Part shown: piece after piece, positions 9,946 to 64,000 of the stretch | How the letters are laid out: every line of letters starts with the position of its first letter | Position numbering within the stretch: position 1 is the stretch's first letter | From: Paratinospora sagittata | Lineage: Eukaryota > Streptophyta > Magnoliopsida > Ranunculales > Menispermaceae | Direction: 5' to 3' | Assembly: GCA_035771175.1 (NCBI GenBank) | Contig: CM069590.1 | Location: forward strand, 54,240,123-54,304,122 | Length of the DNA stretch: 64,000 nt | Program-made: the position numbers and the translations under genes | The notes under the pieces: model-generated | Seen by the model: only the letters and a program-made list of their open reading frames with translations | What the model was told of the DNA's origin: nothing | Database searches by the model: none

Positions 9946-10639
9946 CACGTCAAGTCAACTACTTTGGTTGGCTCGTTTGAGATTAATCTTTCATATTTTC
10001 CTGTGCATTCACAAATACTTTACCTTCTTATTTTTAATTCATAGGTACTATTTTTCTTCTCTTCTTTCTTTTCTTTAAAAAATAAAAATTCAAAACTTGA
10101 TTTTATATTTTTATTTTTTATTTTTTAGGGTAATTGTGAAACCTATTTTTAATCCTATTCTACATTACACCAAACGTATGATAACATCAAAATGAAGTCA
10201 AATTCTATCACATTCTATATACTTTAATCTCATAAAAATAATATTATCTTATTCCGTGTAGCACAACTTTTAATTTATAAATAAGATTTTAATTTTTTTG
10301 TTCATAATTTATTTTTCTAAAACAGGGAAGACAACTTTTTTGAGTATTCTTACTTCCTTCAACAATTTAAAAGTTAAACTTTAAAACTGCTTTTAAATAT
10401 TTTGAAAATGGTTCATCCTAAGTTTCTTGTAATCTAAGATTTAAAAACAGAAAATAGTTTATAAATCTTATATCAAACAAGGCCCCCTATTTATAATTTT
10501 CATATATAAGTCAGTGCAAAACACATACACGAAAGTACTACTTTTACAGATGAACGAAGGAAAGAAAATTTATGCAAAACATATTTTTTAGAAACTAAGA
10601 AATAGCTTTCGACTTATCCAAAAAAAAAAAAAAAAGGCA
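9946..10639. other. AT-rich distal upstream region of NRPC2
   Basis: No gene. A stretch near 10140-10215 with AATCCTATTCTACATTACACC resembles a MITE end. A separate MITE fragment is at 10318-10487. Confidence 0.4.
10318..10487 (-). mobile_element. Tourist-like MITE fragment
   Basis: It ends ATATCAAACAAGGCCCC, reverse-complement to the GGCCCCACTTGGTAT type of end at 32767. It contains the same internal words (TTTAAAAGTTAAACTTTAAAAC, CTTGTAATCTAAGATTTAAA) in reverse orientation. The opposite terminus is missing. Confidence 0.5.
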
Positions 10640-10956
10640 ACAGGAAATATCTTTGGAAAATATACATACCGGCTTGAGATTCGAGAATTGGATCCAATTA
10701 AAAATCAGCATTTCATTATTTTCTAAAAACAGTATTTTTTTTAAGAAAATAAATTCTCAAAAATTTAATTAAACTTTTTGAAGCCATTTCATAATCACAA
10801 ATCGTTTGCTCTGGTACACCCACACCCACACCTAAAACCCCGAACGGGCGGGGACACCTACAGAGAGAGTATTTAACGCATCGCTTAATAGGGCGCCGGT
10901 AAGGTAGCGTGAGACGCACTCCGACTCAAGAGAACGCAGGCAGACATCACTGTAGT

Positions 10957-10988
10957 ATAAACCCTTGAAGGGGTTTATGTAGGGTTTT
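10957..10988 (+). promoter_or_regulatory. Telo-box cluster just upstream of the NRPC2 start
   Basis: At 10957-10978 the arms ATAAACCC and GGGTTTAT flank TTGAAG. TAGGGTTT (telo-box AAACCCTA on the minus strand) follows at 10980-10987, so there are three AAACCC cores within 31 bp, 60-90 bp before the ATG. Telo-boxes are known promoter or leader elements of plant genes for ribosome biogenesis and growth. Such a role would fit a Pol III subunit, but it is inferred. Confidence 0.55.
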
Positions 10989-11047
10989 CGCTGGAGTAGT
11001 ATTGCCATTCATCGAGAGGAAGAGAAGACGCAACAAGCAAACGAGCA

Positions 11048-58675
<47,628 letters not shown>

Positions 58676-59947
58676 CAAGCAGGGTGCATTTCAACGGCAT
58701 CATATACCTGAAGTGTTCAAAGAAATGCAGTTTTCTATCATCCTCCCATCATTTGTACAAAATGTCTGTATTGGATGTATTTTACATGTCTGGGTGTCTT
58801 CTGTGATCAAATGCTTGGTGTCGCTCGCATATCTAAGGATGTAGCATTTCTTTTCCACTTCATAAATTTTCCCAAAGAGATGCTGGGTAATTTCCCGGAT
58901 CTCTCAGATGTTTTTGGAAACTAATTATTTCAAAGTTTAAATAATAAATTATTGGCCTTTTTTGTCAATGTTCTCATGGTGTGCTGGCTACAACGGCTTG
59001 TCGTTTGCATTTTTCAGTAAGGGTCAATTTATAACCTCATCAGAGAATTATCAAATGCATTGAGATGAAGGCGAAGCTTAAATGACCCATCTGAAAGGGT
59101 ATGTCCACGGTGGATTCACCCCCTTTGTTTGACTAGTGAGGACACTCAATTTAAAGAGTGCGCTGGAAAAATGAATGCAGTTGTATATGTCGAATTGGGT
59201 CGTCTTTTTTTAGACGGAGAAGGAAAAACATCAAAGTTTGCGAGGCTTGAAATTACTAAAAGATGCAGAAGATGTGAACGTTTTTAAGGTGGAATGCTTG
59301 TATTACAACGTTGGCAGATTACTGAATAATATTCTAGAATTGCTATTGAAACATGCATGATCTTAAATCATTAGATTGCGTACAATTGTATATAAAATCA
59401 CTTACTGCAAACATTGTCCAACTCATGTGAAGGGCAAGTGATTAACAGAACAGTTGATGGCAGTCAGAACAAATATCTTACAATCACCTGTAGGTGAATG
59501 TTGTAACAGCTTCTCCCACGGATAATAGGTAGTATTACATTTACATGGCACCTCGTACACCAATCTTCTCTTGGACCCACTTGGTCTTTCATTAGGGCAA
59601 CTACCCAACAAACATTAATCAAGTTCAATAAACTCAGTAGTTTTCTTTTGACGACTTAGGAACTTACTGCTCCATCCACGCAAAGTATGAGATCTGTCTG
59701 ATGGTGAATTGTAGGAACATTTTTTATGCCTTTGCATTAAAAAAAAAAACAGAAAAAGAAGAAAGAAGTTCACCAGTAACTGCAGATTTGAAAGCATGCG
59801 CAAACATGCAAAGCTGGTTGAAACATAAAACCTCGAGCACCAGAGCAACCGGTTCGCTTGAGATTCTGGGCTGATCATCTATGTCATAGCTAATGAATAT
59901 ATCTTCGTAAAACAACAGGGTCCATGGAAGGCTCCTTCCACGTTTCA
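58676..59947. other. Convergent 3' region between NRPC2 and MCM4
   Basis: The two genes end tail to tail 1.27 kb apart. A candidate AATAAA for NRPC2 lies at 58943-58948, 268 bp past the stop. The MCM4 3' untranslated region must occupy the right part, but no poly(A) signal was clear on the minus strand. Small open frames at 59423-59611 and 59615-59948 lack coding motifs. Confidence 0.5.

Positions 59948-64000
<4,053 letters not shown>

Overview
This is nuclear DNA from a flowering plant, most likely a core eudicot; I cannot name the species. The evidence is three spliced housekeeping genes of plant type, AT-rich introns and spacers, and plant transposon families (Au-like SINEs, L1-type and RTE-type LINEs, hAT, Mutator-like and Tourist-like non-autonomous DNA elements). 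There is no prokaryotic or organellar gene content.

Layout. (1) 1-4604, minus strand: the first four coding exons of a vacuolar-type H+-ATPase subunit a (VHA-a2/a3 type); the rest lies beyond the left edge. (2) 4605-11047: divergent spacer between VHA-a and the next gene, packed with small DNA transposons. The most striking is a 1,554-bp Mutator-like element at 8383-9936. It has 9-bp target duplications, about 140-bp terminal inverted repeats, arrays of near-perfect 37-bp hairpins at both ends, and what looks like a captured piece of a plant gene. (3) 11048-58675, plus strand: a complete RNA polymerase III second-largest subunit gene (NRPC2/RPC2). I could place 38 exons that sum to 3,456 nt (1,151 codons plus stop) with every phase agreeing. 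It is stretched over 47.6 kb because its introns hold LINEs, SINEs, hATs and MITEs, some nested three deep. Introns 10 (10.7 kb) and 19 (8.95 kb) are the largest. (4) 58676-59947: convergent 3' ends. (5) 59948-64000, minus strand: MCM4, a replicative helicase subunit, with 17 exons in the window. Only the first few codons are off the right edge.

The three host genes do unrelated jobs (vacuolar or endomembrane proton pumping, Pol III transcription, DNA replication licensing) and look intact wherever visible. The transposon-derived reading frames are all broken. Three introns appear to use GC rather than GT donors. Exon borders were set by reading frame, splice consensus and remembered family sequence; no alignment was run.
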